64,000 bases of DNA, taken from NCBI RefSeq assembly GCF_030411955.1, contig NZ_JASNRA010000002.1, forward strand, positions 186,001-250,000, read 5' to 3'. Positions 30,562 through 39,858 of the stretch are shown here, one piece after another. The notes below the pieces were generated by a model, which was not told the DNA's origin, searched no databases, and was given only the letters and a program-made list of their open reading frames with translations. Position numbers and translations under genes: made by a program. The DNA comes from Massilia sp. YIM B02443. Lineage in GTDB: Bacteria > Pseudomonadota > Gammaproteobacteria > Burkholderiales > Burkholderiaceae_D. The first letter of the stretch is position 1; the number at the start of each line of letters is the position of its first letter.

Positions 30562-32151
30562 TCAGCTCGCTACTTCGGCGATGCAAGGTTCGGCCGCGCG
30601 CCAGGCCACGCGGTTGCGCCCCGCGGTCTTGGCCTCGTACAGCAAGCCATCGGCCGCTTCGACCCAGGTCGAGGCGCTGCAATCGTCCTGCGCCGGCCGC
30701 GCGGTGAACACGCCCAGGCTGGCGGTGACGTGGCCATACGGACTGTCGGCATGCTCGGTGCCGATGGCGGCGACCGCGCTGCGGATGTTCTCGGCAACCA
30801 GGCGCGCGCCCTCCAGGTCGGTGTCGGGCAGGATCACCACGAATTCCTCGCCGCCATAGCGCGCCGCCAGGTCGGTCGGGCGGCGCGTGCCGCCGTCGAT
30901 CGCACGCGCCACCCGGCGCAGGCATTCGTCGCCGGCCACGTGACCGTAGCGGTCGTTGAACTTCTTGAAGTGGTCGACGTCGATCAGGATCAGCGAACAC
31001 GGCTGGCCGTTGCGGCGCGCCCGCTCGCGCTCGGCGCCCAGGGTGATCTCGAAGTGGCGCCGGTTGGCCATGCCGGTCAGGCCGTCGCTGTCGGCCAGCA
31101 CCTGCAGTTCTTCGTTCTGCTGCTCCAGCTTGATGCGCGCGCGGCGCAGCTGGTCTTCCAGCGCCTCGCGCACCTTCAGCTGGCGCACCATGCGCAGCGC
31201 GCCCCAGCCCAGCAGCGCCAGCGCCACCAGCACCACGCCGCTCATCTTGACCACCACGATCCACCATTCGTGCAGGATTTCCTCGCGCGAGATGGCGATC
31301 GCCACCACCAGCGGGAAACCTTCGACCTTGCGATAGCTGTACAGGCGCTCGACGCCGTCGATCCTGGCGACCCGCATCGCGGTGCCGGCCACGCCCATGG
31401 TGCGGTACATGTCGAAGATGGCGATATTGCTGACGTTGGTGCCGACCATCGATTCCTTGAACGGGCGGCGGTACAGCAGCGTGCCGTCGTCGATCGCCAG
31501 CACGATGGTGCCGGTCTGGCCGACGTCGAAACTGTCGTAGAAATTGCCAAAGAAACTCAGCTTGAGCGAGGCCATCGCCACGCCGCCAAAGCTGCCGTCC
31601 GGGCGGTCGATGCGGCGCGACAGCGGGATGGTAAGAATGCCGGTCGAACGGCTGCGGATCGGCTTGCCGATATAGGTGCCGCGCCCGGCATGGGTCTGGT
31701 GGTAGCGGAAATACTCGCGGTCGGCATTGCTGCCCTCGAGCAGGTGCGGCAGCGAGGTAGCCAGCCGTTCGCCGTCGGCGCCGTAGATGAACAGTTCCTG
31801 GATCTGCGGCGTCACGGTGGCGATATGGGTCAGGCGCGCGTGCAGGTGCACGGCCGGGGTGCCGTCCGGGCTGCCGGCCATCTCGCCGTTCTCGGCGCGC
31901 TCGACCATTTCATCGAGCACCGCATCGCCCAGCTCGATCGTGCGTTCGGCATGCGAGGCCAGCGCCCGCGCCATATTGGCGGTGCTGGTGCCGGTGCCGT
32001 CGATCTCGGCCTGGCGCGCGGCGAACAGGCTCCACATGTGCAGGCACACCAGCAGCAGCGAGATACCGCCGATCAACGTGATCGTACGCTTGACCATCGG
32101 TTTGCACATCTGGTCCAGACGATCGATATGGGATTGGGAAAAATCTAGCAT
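30562..32151 (-). CDS. Membrane diguanylate cyclase, Cache sensor and GGDEF
   Basis: A 529-aa inner-membrane signalling protein. The N-terminal membrane segment (TLIGGISLLLVCLHMWSLF) is followed by a periplasmic Cache-type sensor at about 50-290 (SNADREYFRYHQ, YIGKPIRSRSTGILTIPLSRR). A second segment is at about 300-325, then a short coiled coil and a GGDEF domain (DSDGLTGMANRR, YGGEEF). The active site is intact. RPTD five residues before it is a product-inhibition I-site, so the enzyme should make cyclic-di-GMP and be feedback-controlled. The sensor ligand is unknown. Confidence 0.93.
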   Translation of the reverse strand: MLDFSQSHIDRLDQMCKPMVKRTITLIGGISLLLVCLHMWSLFAARQAEIDGTGTSTANMARALASHAERTIELGDAVLDEMVERAENGEMAGSPDGTPAVHLHARLTHIATVTPQIQELFIYGADGERLATSLPHLLEGSNADREYFRYHQTHAGRGTYIGKPIRSRSTGILTIPLSRRIDRPDGSFGGVAMASLKLSFFGNFYDSFDVGQTGTIVLAIDDGTLLYRRPFKESMVGTNVSNIAIFDMYRTMGVAGTAMRVARIDGVERLYSYRKVEGFPLVVAIAISREEILHEWWIVVVKMSGVVLVALALLGWGALRMVRQLKVREALEDQLRRARIKLEQQNEELQVLADSDGLTGMANRRHFEITLGAERERARRNGQPCSLILIDVDHFKKFNDRYGHVAGDECLRRVARAIDGGTRRPTDLAARYGGEEFVVILPDTDLEGARLVAENIRSAVAAIGTEHADSPYGHVTASLGVFTARPAQDDCSASTWVEAADGLLYEAKTAGRNRVAWRAAEPCIAEVAS

Positions 32152-32336
32152 GGGCGCGGTCGATTATGAGAGGAACGGCGCGGGCCACGTCGATCACTAT
32201 CGGTCGACCAACTCACGCAACATCCATTTCCACACAGCAAGCAAACACTGTATCACATCCTTTGCCGACTTTTCGCATTTTGCTGATTGCGTGGAATGAA
32301 TACAACGTTCCTGGACAAGCGCCCTGCCCGGCGCCT

Positions 32337-33794
32337 TCAGCCCGGAGATGCCGAAGCCTGCGGATCGACCGCCGGGTGAACCGGCACATCCTCGACCTGC
32401 GCTCCACCACGTACGCGCTCGCGCACCAGGTGAATATGGCTGCGCAGGCGGTACAGCTCGTCGGCATAGGCGAGCGGCACCGAAATGTGGTTGACCCGGT
32501 CTTCCAGCCCGTCCAGGCGCCGGCCCAGGTCCTTGCGTACCGCGTCGCCGGGCGCGGCGCCGCTGTCTTCATAGGCCTGCTCGATGGCGCGCAATTCGCC
32601 ATACCAGCGATACACGCGCGAGCGCACGCGCCAGACATAGATCGGCGGCACGATCTTGGAGAGCGGGATCAGCAGCGCGGTCAGCGCCACCACCACCACC
32701 CACAGCCGCTCGGCAAGGTTCGCCAGCCAGAAGCGCATGTAGCGCTGCAGCAGCGGCGGACCGTCGCGGTAGTAGCGCGCCGCCTCGGGCGCGACCGGAA
32801 TCTCGGTGTACTTGGGCGATGGGAATTGTCCCTGCTGCTGGAACCAGCCGGCGCCGCCATGGATCTCGCCGGCCGACTTCACCAGCAGGCCCACCAGCGC
32901 CGGATGCAATTCCTCGCGCGCCACCAGCGTGGCGGTGGGCGCGATCAGGTGGTAATCCTGGGCCGGGATGTTGCGCCCCAGGTCGACGATCCCGCGCGGC
33001 AGCACCACGTGGGTCAGGAACGGCAGGCGCCGGGTATAGGCTTCGGCCTGGGAAAAGTCGAACAGCCGGATGCCGGGCGTTTGCAGCAGCATCTGGATCA
33101 GCGGCGCTTCCGGCGCCGAGCTGAACACCAGGCCGTCGATGCGGCCGGCCAGCAGTTCGACCGTGGCCGGGGTGTCGGCCAGGTCGCCGGTCTTCAGGTC
33201 TTGCGGGGCAATGCCGTTGGCGTCCAGCACCTGCCGGATCAGGCGCGGCACGCCGGTGCCTTCCGGGCCCAGGTTGATGCGCTTGCCGCGCAGGTCGGTC
33301 AATTGGCGTACGTTCGCCCCTTCGCGCAGGAACAGCCACACCGGCTCGGTGAACAGGCTGCCAAGCGAAACCAGGCCAGCGCTTTCGATGTCGTCTTGCC
33401 CTGCCTGGTCGGGATCGGTCGAGCCGCTCTGCACGAAGGCGACGTCGGCTTCGCCGCGGCGCAGGCGTTCCAGGTTCTCGCGCGAGCCGAGCGAGCTCTG
33501 CAGCGTGACCCGGATCTCGTCCCGGGCCAGCAGTGCCGCATAGCGCTTGCCGAACTGTTCGTAGGCGGAATTTTCCTGGCCGCCCGCCAGGCGCAGGCTG
33601 CGCGGCGGGGCCGGGTCGACCCACCAGTAGGCCAGCAATACCGCACCGATCACCAGCAGGATGGTGGGGCCGGAGGCGACGATCAGGTCACGCAGCGAGA
33701 CGATGCTGAAGTTCTGCAGGCGCGAGGAAACGGCGTTGCGGGCGCGGCCGATGTATCTGGACGCGCCCTGCTCTTTCTTGCTCAACGCACGCAC
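32337..33794 (-). CDS. Membrane-tethered TAXI solute-binding protein
   Basis: A 485-aa protein. A membrane segment at about 35-57 is followed by a periplasmic binding domain of the TAXI type (LRLAGGQENSAYEQFGKRYAALL, ADVAFVQSGSTD, LRGKRINLGPEGTGVPRL). A second membrane segment (LWVVVVALTALLIPLSKIVPP) and a charged cytosolic tail with coiled-coil character follow. TAXI proteins normally feed TRAP permeases, yet no permease is adjacent, and the C-terminal anchor plus tail suggests sensing or scaffolding. The first 13 nt overlap the end of the penicillin-binding protein gene, so they are co-translated. Confidence 0.85.
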   Translation of the reverse strand: MRALSKKEQGASRYIGRARNAVSSRLQNFSIVSLRDLIVASGPTILLVIGAVLLAYWWVDPAPPRSLRLAGGQENSAYEQFGKRYAALLARDEIRVTLQSSLGSRENLERLRRGEADVAFVQSGSTDPDQAGQDDIESAGLVSLGSLFTEPVWLFLREGANVRQLTDLRGKRINLGPEGTGVPRLIRQVLDANGIAPQDLKTGDLADTPATVELLAGRIDGLVFSSAPEAPLIQMLLQTPGIRLFDFSQAEAYTRRLPFLTHVVLPRGIVDLGRNIPAQDYHLIAPTATLVAREELHPALVGLLVKSAGEIHGGAGWFQQQGQFPSPKYTEIPVAPEAARYYRDGPPLLQRYMRFWLANLAERLWVVVVALTALLIPLSKIVPPIYVWRVRSRVYRWYGELRAIEQAYEDSGAAPGDAVRKDLGRRLDGLEDRVNHISVPLAYADELYRLRSHIHLVRERVRGGAQVEDVPVHPAVDPQASASPG

Positions 33795-36700
33795 TGGCGC
33801 GGCGCCGCCGCGCCTGGCGCCGGGACCGGCGGTTCGATCATCGGCATCAGGCTCGGCGCCAGCGTCACCAGCAATTGCACCGGCAGCGCGCTGGTGAAGT
33901 CGTAGTGCTCGGACTGCGGACCGTGCACGTAGGCGGTCATGCTGCCGTAGAAGCGCTCGCCGATGTTGAACACGAAGGCGGCCGAGCGGTTCACGTAGCG
34001 CGACTCGATCAGACGGCCGCCGCGCGCATACACGTCGAAGCGCTGGTCGCCGGTGCCGGTCTTGCCGCCCAGCGCGATCACCTGGCCGTCGGCCTGCACG
34101 AAGGCGGTTTTCACGCGCTTGGCGGTGCCGTCCGAGACCACGCCCTGGATGGCGTCGGCCACCGTGCGCGCGACTTCCGGCGCCAGCACCTGCTCCTTGC
34201 CGCCGCCCTTGTTACGGCGCACCAGGGTTTCGTACGGCGTGTCCTTGGCGAAGTGCAGCGAGTCGATGCGCTCGACCGGTTTGCGCACGCCGCCGTTGAC
34301 GATGATGCCCATCAGCTCGGCCAGCGCGGCCGGACGGTCGGCCGAGGCGCCCAGCGTGGTCGCGAACGACGGCACCAGCGAGTCGAACGGGTAGCCCATC
34401 TTCTTCCACTGGGCGTGGATCTTGAGGAAGGCTTCCACCTCCAAGAGGCCCGCGATGCGCTTGTCCTGGGCGTTCTTGCGGCTGGTCTTGAACAGCCACT
34501 GGTAGACCTCCTGGCGCTCCTTGACGCTGGCGGCCGTGACTTCGGACCAGGTCGCCTTCGGATGGGTGCGCAGGTAGCTCACCAGCCACAGTTCGAGCGG
34601 GTGCACCGAGGCCACGTAGCCGCGGTCGGCCAGCGACATATTGCGCGGGTCGTACATCTCGTACATCTTCGGGATGCGTTCCGGATCGACTTCGTTGGCG
34701 GATGGCAGGGTGGCGTTGATGAAGGCGCCGAACTGGTCCAGCGTGGCGTTCGGCACCACGGTACGGTGTGCCGCCGCCAGCTTGGAAGCCAGCGGACGCA
34801 CGCCGGAGAACAGCAACTGGTCCACTTCGGCCGGGGTCTTGCCCTTGTACTTGTTCCAGAACTTGGCCAGGAAGTCCTTGCCCTCGTTGTCGGCGAAGCG
34901 CGCCAGGTAGGCCGCGCGGCGCGGATCGTTGGCGTCGGCCAGCAGCTGCGCGGACGAGCCCGGCAGCTGGAACATGTAGTAGCGCACCACGTCGCGCATC
35001 ATGCGCACGAACACCAGGTTGGTCGAATTGCGCAGCGCCTGGTGCACGTCCATGATGCGGCTGTCGTCGAGCTTGCTGAAGTTGCCGAAGGTGTGCAGGC
35101 CGCCGCCGGTCATGAAGCGCTCGCCCGGGCTGGCCGAATACTTGCGTTCCATCGCCGCGTGCAGCATCGGCGTGAGGCCGCGATCGGCACCGTCGGGGAG
35201 CGCCTTGAAATACTCGAGCGCCCATTGCGACATGCGGTCCTTGGCGTCGACTTCCACGCCCATCAGGCCGATCCGGTCCATCGGCTCGAAGCGCTTGTGC
35301 AGCTGGTCGACGATGTCGAGGTAGGTCACCAGGGTGCGCAGCTTGGCGGTCGAGCCGAGATCGAGCTTGGCGCCTTCGTTGATGTCCAGTGGCTGGTCGT
35401 AGTTGTCGGTCTGCACCCGCAGGTAATTGACGTGCTCGCCGCGCTCCATCAACGTGAAGCTGTACACCACTTGCGCCGGGTCGCCGTTGCCGAGCAGGCC
35501 CTTGCCGGTCAGGCCGGCCTGCTTGGCGTGCTCGGCATCGGTCAGGGCGCGCAGCGCCGCCGTCACCGCCTGCTGGGCGTTGCCGTCCAGGGTCGAGACC
35601 ACCGACAGATCCAGGCGGTCGACGTTGTACAGGCGCGAGTCGCCGATCAGGTAACCGAGGTGGTTGCGCACCGCGTTGGCGGCCTTGCGCGACACGAACG
35701 CGTCGGCCGGCGGCGCCGCCACGCCGCTGTGCAGCGCCGGCTTCAGGCGCGCGCCCAGCGCGGCGTCACGCAATTGCGGCGAGATCACGCCGGCCTGGGC
35801 CAGCACGCGCAGGTGGCTGTTGGTCAGCGTTTCCAGGTCTTGCTCGCCGGCGCCCAGGTAATAGGCAGGACGGCGCTGGGCGATCATCAGCGACAGCGCT
35901 TCCTTGTAGGCCAGCACTGCATCCGGGCTGGTCATCGGGCCCTTGAGCATGCCGTTGACCTTGTCGAAGTCGCGCCCGTACCAGACCCACAGGCCGTCGC
36001 CGATGCCGTTGACTTCGCCATAGCCGCCCTTGGCCGACAGCGGCACCGTGTTCAGGTAGTCGAGCACGATCTGGCGCCGCGCCCTGGACGTGTCTTCGCC
36101 GTCCTGGTAGGCGCGCAGCGTGGCCGACGACATCTGGATGATCTTGTCGGTCAGCGAACCGGTGCGCCCTTCCGGCGAGTGGCGGTATTTCTCGATCTGG
36201 GTCGCCAGCGTGCTGCCGCCGGCGACGCGCCCGGCGCCGCCCAGGCCGACGCTGGACAGGGTCTTGTCGAACACGGCTTTCGAGAAGCGGTCCCACTCGA
36301 CTGCCGGGTTGCGGCGCGGGTTGCTCGGGTCGAGCAGTTCGCGGTTCTCGATGAACAGCAGGCTCTGCACCAGCAGCGGCGGCGCGGCGTTGAAGTCGTG
36401 GTAGAAGCGCTCCGGGAAGCGCGAAGTGAACAGGGGCTGGGCGCGGCAATCGAGGATCTCGAGGCCGACCTTGGTCTTTTCGTGATAGGTCGCGTACAGG
36501 CCGAGGTCGTGCATCTTGACCATCTTGGGCGAGATACGCGCCTGCGCCGCCACCGCGTAGTCGCGCTGGCCGAGGCGTTCCAGGTAGTGCGGCAGGCCGG
36601 CGTAGCCGAGGCGGGTGTCGTAGGGGCTGGCGTCCGGGAAGCGGATCGAATCGCTGGGGCCATTGCCCATGCGATAGGTCAGCTCGCTGGCCATGTCGGA

Positions 36701-37084
36701 GAAGATTTTCGCTTGCAGCCTGGACGTGCGCGTCTCGAGCATTGCCCAGCCGGCCAGCAGCAGGAGCAGCAACAGCAGGCCGAGCGCGAGCCACAGCTTG
36801 AAGCGGCGCTTGCGCGGACGCGGTTCCCCGGACGGGTCGGACGGGCCGCCCGGTTCGCCCGGCGCACCGCCGCCCGGCGCCAGGTGCGGGAAGGCTTCGT
36901 ACAGCGGGACGTCGTTGCCGGCGGCCGGTGCGGCAGCGGACGCGGAAGCGGCCGCACCGGCGGCGAGCGCAGGCGCGCCTGCCGCCGTTTCGCTGGCGGC
37001 GTCGATCGACGGCTCGCGGCGCGCGGAGGCTGCGCGTTTGCCGAACACATTACTAGGCCGTGCTAGACGGCGAATACTTTCCAT
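33782..37084 (-). CDS. Class A penicillin-binding protein, unusually long
   Basis: An 1100-aa bifunctional peptidoglycan synthase. A 90-residue Ala/Pro-rich cytosolic tail and a membrane segment at 95-114 lead to a glycosyltransferase-51 domain (catalytic Glu246 in FIENREL, GGSTLATQIEKY, LDYLNTVPL). The transpeptidase domain has Ser578-Thr-Ala-Lys581, Ser687-Thr-Asn689 and Lys1008-Thr-Gly. All three transpeptidase motifs are present, so both activities look intact. It is longer than usual because of an insert between SxN and KTG (about 320 residues). It starts the operon with the TAXI gene. It is not clearly PBP1a or 1b by eye. Confidence 0.88.
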   Translation of the reverse strand: MESIRRLARPSNVFGKRAASARREPSIDAASETAAGAPALAAGAAASASAAAPAAGNDVPLYEAFPHLAPGGGAPGEPGGPSDPSGEPRPRKRRFKLWLALGLLLLLLLLAGWAMLETRTSRLQAKIFSDMASELTYRMGNGPSDSIRFPDASPYDTRLGYAGLPHYLERLGQRDYAVAAQARISPKMVKMHDLGLYATYHEKTKVGLEILDCRAQPLFTSRFPERFYHDFNAAPPLLVQSLLFIENRELLDPSNPRRNPAVEWDRFSKAVFDKTLSSVGLGGAGRVAGGSTLATQIEKYRHSPEGRTGSLTDKIIQMSSATLRAYQDGEDTSRARRQIVLDYLNTVPLSAKGGYGEVNGIGDGLWVWYGRDFDKVNGMLKGPMTSPDAVLAYKEALSLMIAQRRPAYYLGAGEQDLETLTNSHLRVLAQAGVISPQLRDAALGARLKPALHSGVAAPPADAFVSRKAANAVRNHLGYLIGDSRLYNVDRLDLSVVSTLDGNAQQAVTAALRALTDAEHAKQAGLTGKGLLGNGDPAQVVYSFTLMERGEHVNYLRVQTDNYDQPLDINEGAKLDLGSTAKLRTLVTYLDIVDQLHKRFEPMDRIGLMGVEVDAKDRMSQWALEYFKALPDGADRGLTPMLHAAMERKYSASPGERFMTGGGLHTFGNFSKLDDSRIMDVHQALRNSTNLVFVRMMRDVVRYYMFQLPGSSAQLLADANDPRRAAYLARFADNEGKDFLAKFWNKYKGKTPAEVDQLLFSGVRPLASKLAAAHRTVVPNATLDQFGAFINATLPSANEVDPERIPKMYEMYDPRNMSLADRGYVASVHPLELWLVSYLRTHPKATWSEVTAASVKERQEVYQWLFKTSRKNAQDKRIAGLLEVEAFLKIHAQWKKMGYPFDSLVPSFATTLGASADRPAALAELMGIIVNGGVRKPVERIDSLHFAKDTPYETLVRRNKGGGKEQVLAPEVARTVADAIQGVVSDGTAKRVKTAFVQADGQVIALGGKTGTGDQRFDVYARGGRLIESRYVNRSAAFVFNIGERFYGSMTAYVHGPQSEHYDFTSALPVQLLVTLAPSLMPMIEPPVPAPGAAAPRQCVR

Positions 37085-37493
37085 GATGGCTTAACCGGTC
37101 TGAATCAAAATGCTTTGCAATCCCCGCCAACCTGCTCGCCATCGGTGTTTGCTGCTGGTCCGTTCGAGTGATTGTGGTCTCTTTAGTTCGCACAATCGGC
37201 AGGGCAATCGAACTCCGGATCATGCCCTCCGTAGGCAATATTCCACCACATCAATACGACCGGCGCGAGACGCCGTTTAACATATTTGACGAACACAGAA
37301 TATTTTCGCAAAAAAACAACGGGCGCCCCGGGCGCAGGGGAACAAGACTTGGCTGGGTGACATCCCTTCTTGCAAATGCGCTATCGCATCTCGGTGCGAG
37401 CCTCGCTCAGCGCGTGCCACCATCGCGGTCCAGTGCGTTCAACGCGCCAGCCGCGGCATCGGTGCACAAGCGCGGCAATGCGACGGATCGCCG
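37085..37493. other. Intergenic region upstream of the penicillin-binding protein
   Basis: About 400 bp with no coding signal that I trust. It holds the promoter of the penicillin-binding protein operon and the 3' region of the EI24 gene; a GC-rich imperfect hairpin (GGGCGCCCCGGGCGC) lies near 37322. Confidence 0.45.
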
Positions 37494-38309
37494 TTACGGC
37501 GCCGGCACTGCTTCCTGCGCGCGCAGCTGTTCCAGTGCCTGCAGGCAGTAATACTGGAACCACAGCCCAGCGAACAGGAAGATCATGATGTACAGCCACA
37601 CCGACACCATGGCCAGCACCGGGAACAGCAGGATCGAGAAGATCGCGCCGCCCATCCAGGCGATGCCGGGCAGCGCCCCGGCCAGGCCGGAAGCGAAACC
37701 GATCGCCAGCAACGGCGTGCGATGGCGCCGCATCAGGGCCTGGCGCTCGGCCGCGCTGGCGTGCGCCGCCAGCGCGTCGTAGCTCATCACGCGCGAGGTC
37801 ACCCAGGCCCACAGCGCCGCCTGCACCAGCCAGGCCAGCGGCGGCACCGCGTACAGCGGCAGCGTCAGCAGCCACAGCAGGGCAAAGACGATGGTACTGC
37901 CGAGGTTGATCCCGAGGCTGCCGAAGAAGCTGCCGCCCTCCTTCTTTTCCAGCTTCGGAAACTGGCGCCGGCCGACGTGGCGCTCGATCGCCGGCATCGC
38001 GATCACGCCCATGAACAGCAGGTTGGACGCGATCATCAGCGGCAGCAGCAGCGCGATCGCCAGGAGCGGCACCACCATCACCTTCAGCATGCCCATGCCG
38101 AGCATGGCCAGCACGCTGTTGCTGGTCTCGTGGGCGCCGTAGGCTTCGAACGTGCCTTGCAGCCAGTCGATCAGCGGCTGCGCCCCCAGCCACAGCAGCA
38201 CGCCCCACAGCGCCAGCGACAGCAGCAGCGGGGCCAGCGACAGCAGCAGCATGCCGCCGCTGAACTGCGCACGCAGTGCGCGCCGGTAGGCAGCGAGCAC
38301 GCCTTTCAT
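37494..38309 (-). CDS. EI24 domain membrane protein
   Basis: A 271-aa inner-membrane protein with about six hydrophobic segments (MLLLSLAPLLLSLALWGVLLW, VVPLLAIALLLPLMIASNLLF, STIVFALLWLLTLPLYAVPP and others). The family words AIERHVGRRQFPKLEKKEGGS and WAWVTSRVMSYDALAAHAS are typical of EI24/CysZ-like proteins. CysZ is a sulfate transporter, but this branch is uncharacterised, so transport of sulfate is only a possibility. No ligand is visible. It is divergent from the FKBP gene. Confidence 0.8.
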   Translation of the reverse strand: MKGVLAAYRRALRAQFSGGMLLLSLAPLLLSLALWGVLLWLGAQPLIDWLQGTFEAYGAHETSNSVLAMLGMGMLKVMVVPLLAIALLLPLMIASNLLFMGVIAMPAIERHVGRRQFPKLEKKEGGSFFGSLGINLGSTIVFALLWLLTLPLYAVPPLAWLVQAALWAWVTSRVMSYDALAAHASAAERQALMRRHRTPLLAIGFASGLAGALPGIAWMGGAIFSILLFPVLAMVSVWLYIMIFLFAGLWFQYYCLQALEQLRAQEAVPAP

Positions 38310-38517
38310 GGCGACACCTCGGGCGCGTGGGTGGCTAAGCGGGCGGCGGCGGACATGCGGGCTCCTGATGAGGATGTCGGGATTGTCATTTTACGCACAA
38401 CTTCGCCGCCGGCAGCCATGGGCTTGCCGCGAACACGATGGCGCCAGCGGGACACGCATGGCGCTTTGGAGACCCATGGACTACAATCGCCGTTCAATCT
38501 GAACAACAAGGAAGACC

Positions 38518-38874
38518 ATGTCCACCACCACTACCGATTCTGGCCTGCAATACGAAGAACTGATCGCCGGCAGCGGCGACGAAGCCAAGGCCGGCCAGCA
38601 CGTCACCGTGCACTACACCGGCTGGCTGCGCAACGACGACGGCACCCAGGGCGCCAAGTTCGATTCGAGCAAGGACCGCAACGACCCGTTCCAGTTCGCG
38701 CTGGGCGCCGGCCACGTGATCCGCGGCTGGGACGAAGGCGTGCAGGGCATGAAGGTCGGCGGCCTGCGCCGCCTGACCATCCCGGCCAGCCTGGGCTACG
38801 GCGCGCGCGGCGCGGGCGGCGTGATTCCGCCGAACGCGACCCTGATCTTCGACGTCGAACTGCTGGCTGTCTAA
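38518..38874 (+). CDS. FKBP-type peptidyl-prolyl isomerase
   Basis: A 118-aa single-domain FKBP with no signal peptide, so cytosolic. It has VTVHYTGWL, the hydrophobic pocket words FDSSKDRNDPFQFALG, VIRGWDEGVQGMKVGG, and the closing ASLGYGARGAGGVIPPNATLIFDVEL. The active-site aromatic and Asp residues of the family are present. It catalyses cis-trans isomerisation of X-Pro bonds, as chaperone or folding aid. AAGGAAG precedes the ATG. Confidence 0.95.
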   Translation: MSTTTTDSGLQYEELIAGSGDEAKAGQHVTVHYTGWLRNDDGTQGAKFDSSKDRNDPFQFALGAGHVIRGWDEGVQGMKVGGLRRLTIPASLGYGARGAGGVIPPNATLIFDVELLAV

Positions 38875-39062
38875 GCTTCGCACTGCAGCCGCCGCTGCAG
38901 TGTCGACCAATGCGCGCGCCTGCTTCGGGCACGGCGCGTGCATTTGAACTTCCCTTCTAAAATGCGGCCGTTTCAGCCGCCCGCGCGCCCCTCCTGCGCT
39001 AAGATGCCTGCCACATTGTCCAAGCGACAATATCGCAATCAACCATCATCACGGGAGTTTCC

Positions 39063-39317
39063 ATGAGCTTGCAGGAACAGTTCAACCAGGCGCAAATCGA
39101 TTCCAAGAACCTGTCCGAGCGTCCGGACAACATGACCTTGCTGAAGATCTACGCCCTGTTCAAGCAGGGTTCGAGCGGCGACGCCAGCGGCGAGCGTCCG
39201 GGCATGACCGATTTCGTGGCGCGCGCCAAGTACGACGCCTGGGCCAACCTGAAGGGCACCTCGCAGGAAGAGGCGCAACAGCAGTATGTCGATCTGATCG
39301 AAGAGCTGAAGGGCTGA
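39063..39317 (+). CDS. Acyl-CoA-binding protein
   Basis: An 84-aa four-helix ACBP. The signature is complete: LKIYALFKQGSSGDASGERPG and KYDAWANLKGTSQEEAQQQYVDLIEEL. It binds medium and long acyl-CoA in the cytosol and buffers the pool for lipid and polyhydroxyalkanoate metabolism; a link to nearby PHA genes is inference. GGGAG precedes the ATG. It is monocistronic. Confidence 0.95.
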   Translation: MSLQEQFNQAQIDSKNLSERPDNMTLLKIYALFKQGSSGDASGERPGMTDFVARAKYDAWANLKGTSQEEAQQQYVDLIEELKG

Positions 39318-39398
39318 TTGCCGGAAGCTCGGTCGCCTGTACTGTTCAGTCAGGCGCCAGCACATGACTGTCGTCCCCTGCGCGCGGGACGACCTTGT

Positions 39399-39680
39399 TC
39401 ACGCCGCCGTAAATACCCGCCGCATCTTGTCCGCCACCTTGGCCTCGATCGCCGGCGCGAACGCCCCCATGAAGAAGCCGAGGCGGATCCGCATCGCCGC
39501 ACGCTGGTGTTCCAGCGTCAGCGCCCCTTCCACGCCGCTGCGCTCGAAGCGCAATACGTCGCCGTCCCATTTGCAGTCCAGTCCATATTCCGCAGCGATG
39601 CGCTGCGCCACCTGCTCGGCCGCCGAACGCGCCGCGTCCGGGCTCAGGCTGTGTTGCTGGACGATGCTAATTTCCGCCAT
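39399..39680 (-). CDS. Polyhydroxyalkanoic acid system family protein
   Basis: A 93-aa protein with HSLSPDAARSAAEQVAQRIAAEYGL, then WDGDVLRFERSGVEGALTL, then a helical C-terminus ending in IEAKVADKMRRVF. This is the pattern of the small PHA granule-region family that binds or sits near PHA granules. Mechanism unknown. GGAAGG lies 9 nt upstream of the ATG. It is convergent with the acyl-CoA-binding gene and divergent from the metallopeptidase gene. Confidence 0.8.
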   Translation of the reverse strand: MAEISIVQQHSLSPDAARSAAEQVAQRIAAEYGLDCKWDGDVLRFERSGVEGALTLEHQRAAMRIRLGFFMGAFAPAIEAKVADKMRRVFTAA

Positions 39681-39858
39681 CTAAACAATCCTTCCTAGTC
39701 GATTCCACACAATCCGCCATGATGCCACTCGAAGCCGCCTCATGCCAGAGCTCGCTACTCTTGAAGGTGTCGAGCGGCATCAATTGATGAGTCTCAAGGC
39801 GTGCCCGGCCCGGCGCGCGACCATGAAAACGCATCCCGTCATTACGCGAGGAGTCGAC

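Noticed and set aside
33875-37066. 1063-codon plus-strand open frame
   Set aside because: Antisense of the penicillin-binding protein gene, whose motifs are complete on the minus strand.
37168-37551. 127-codon plus-strand frame
   Set aside because: It runs into the antisense of the EI24 gene, lacks a ribosome site and has no domain.
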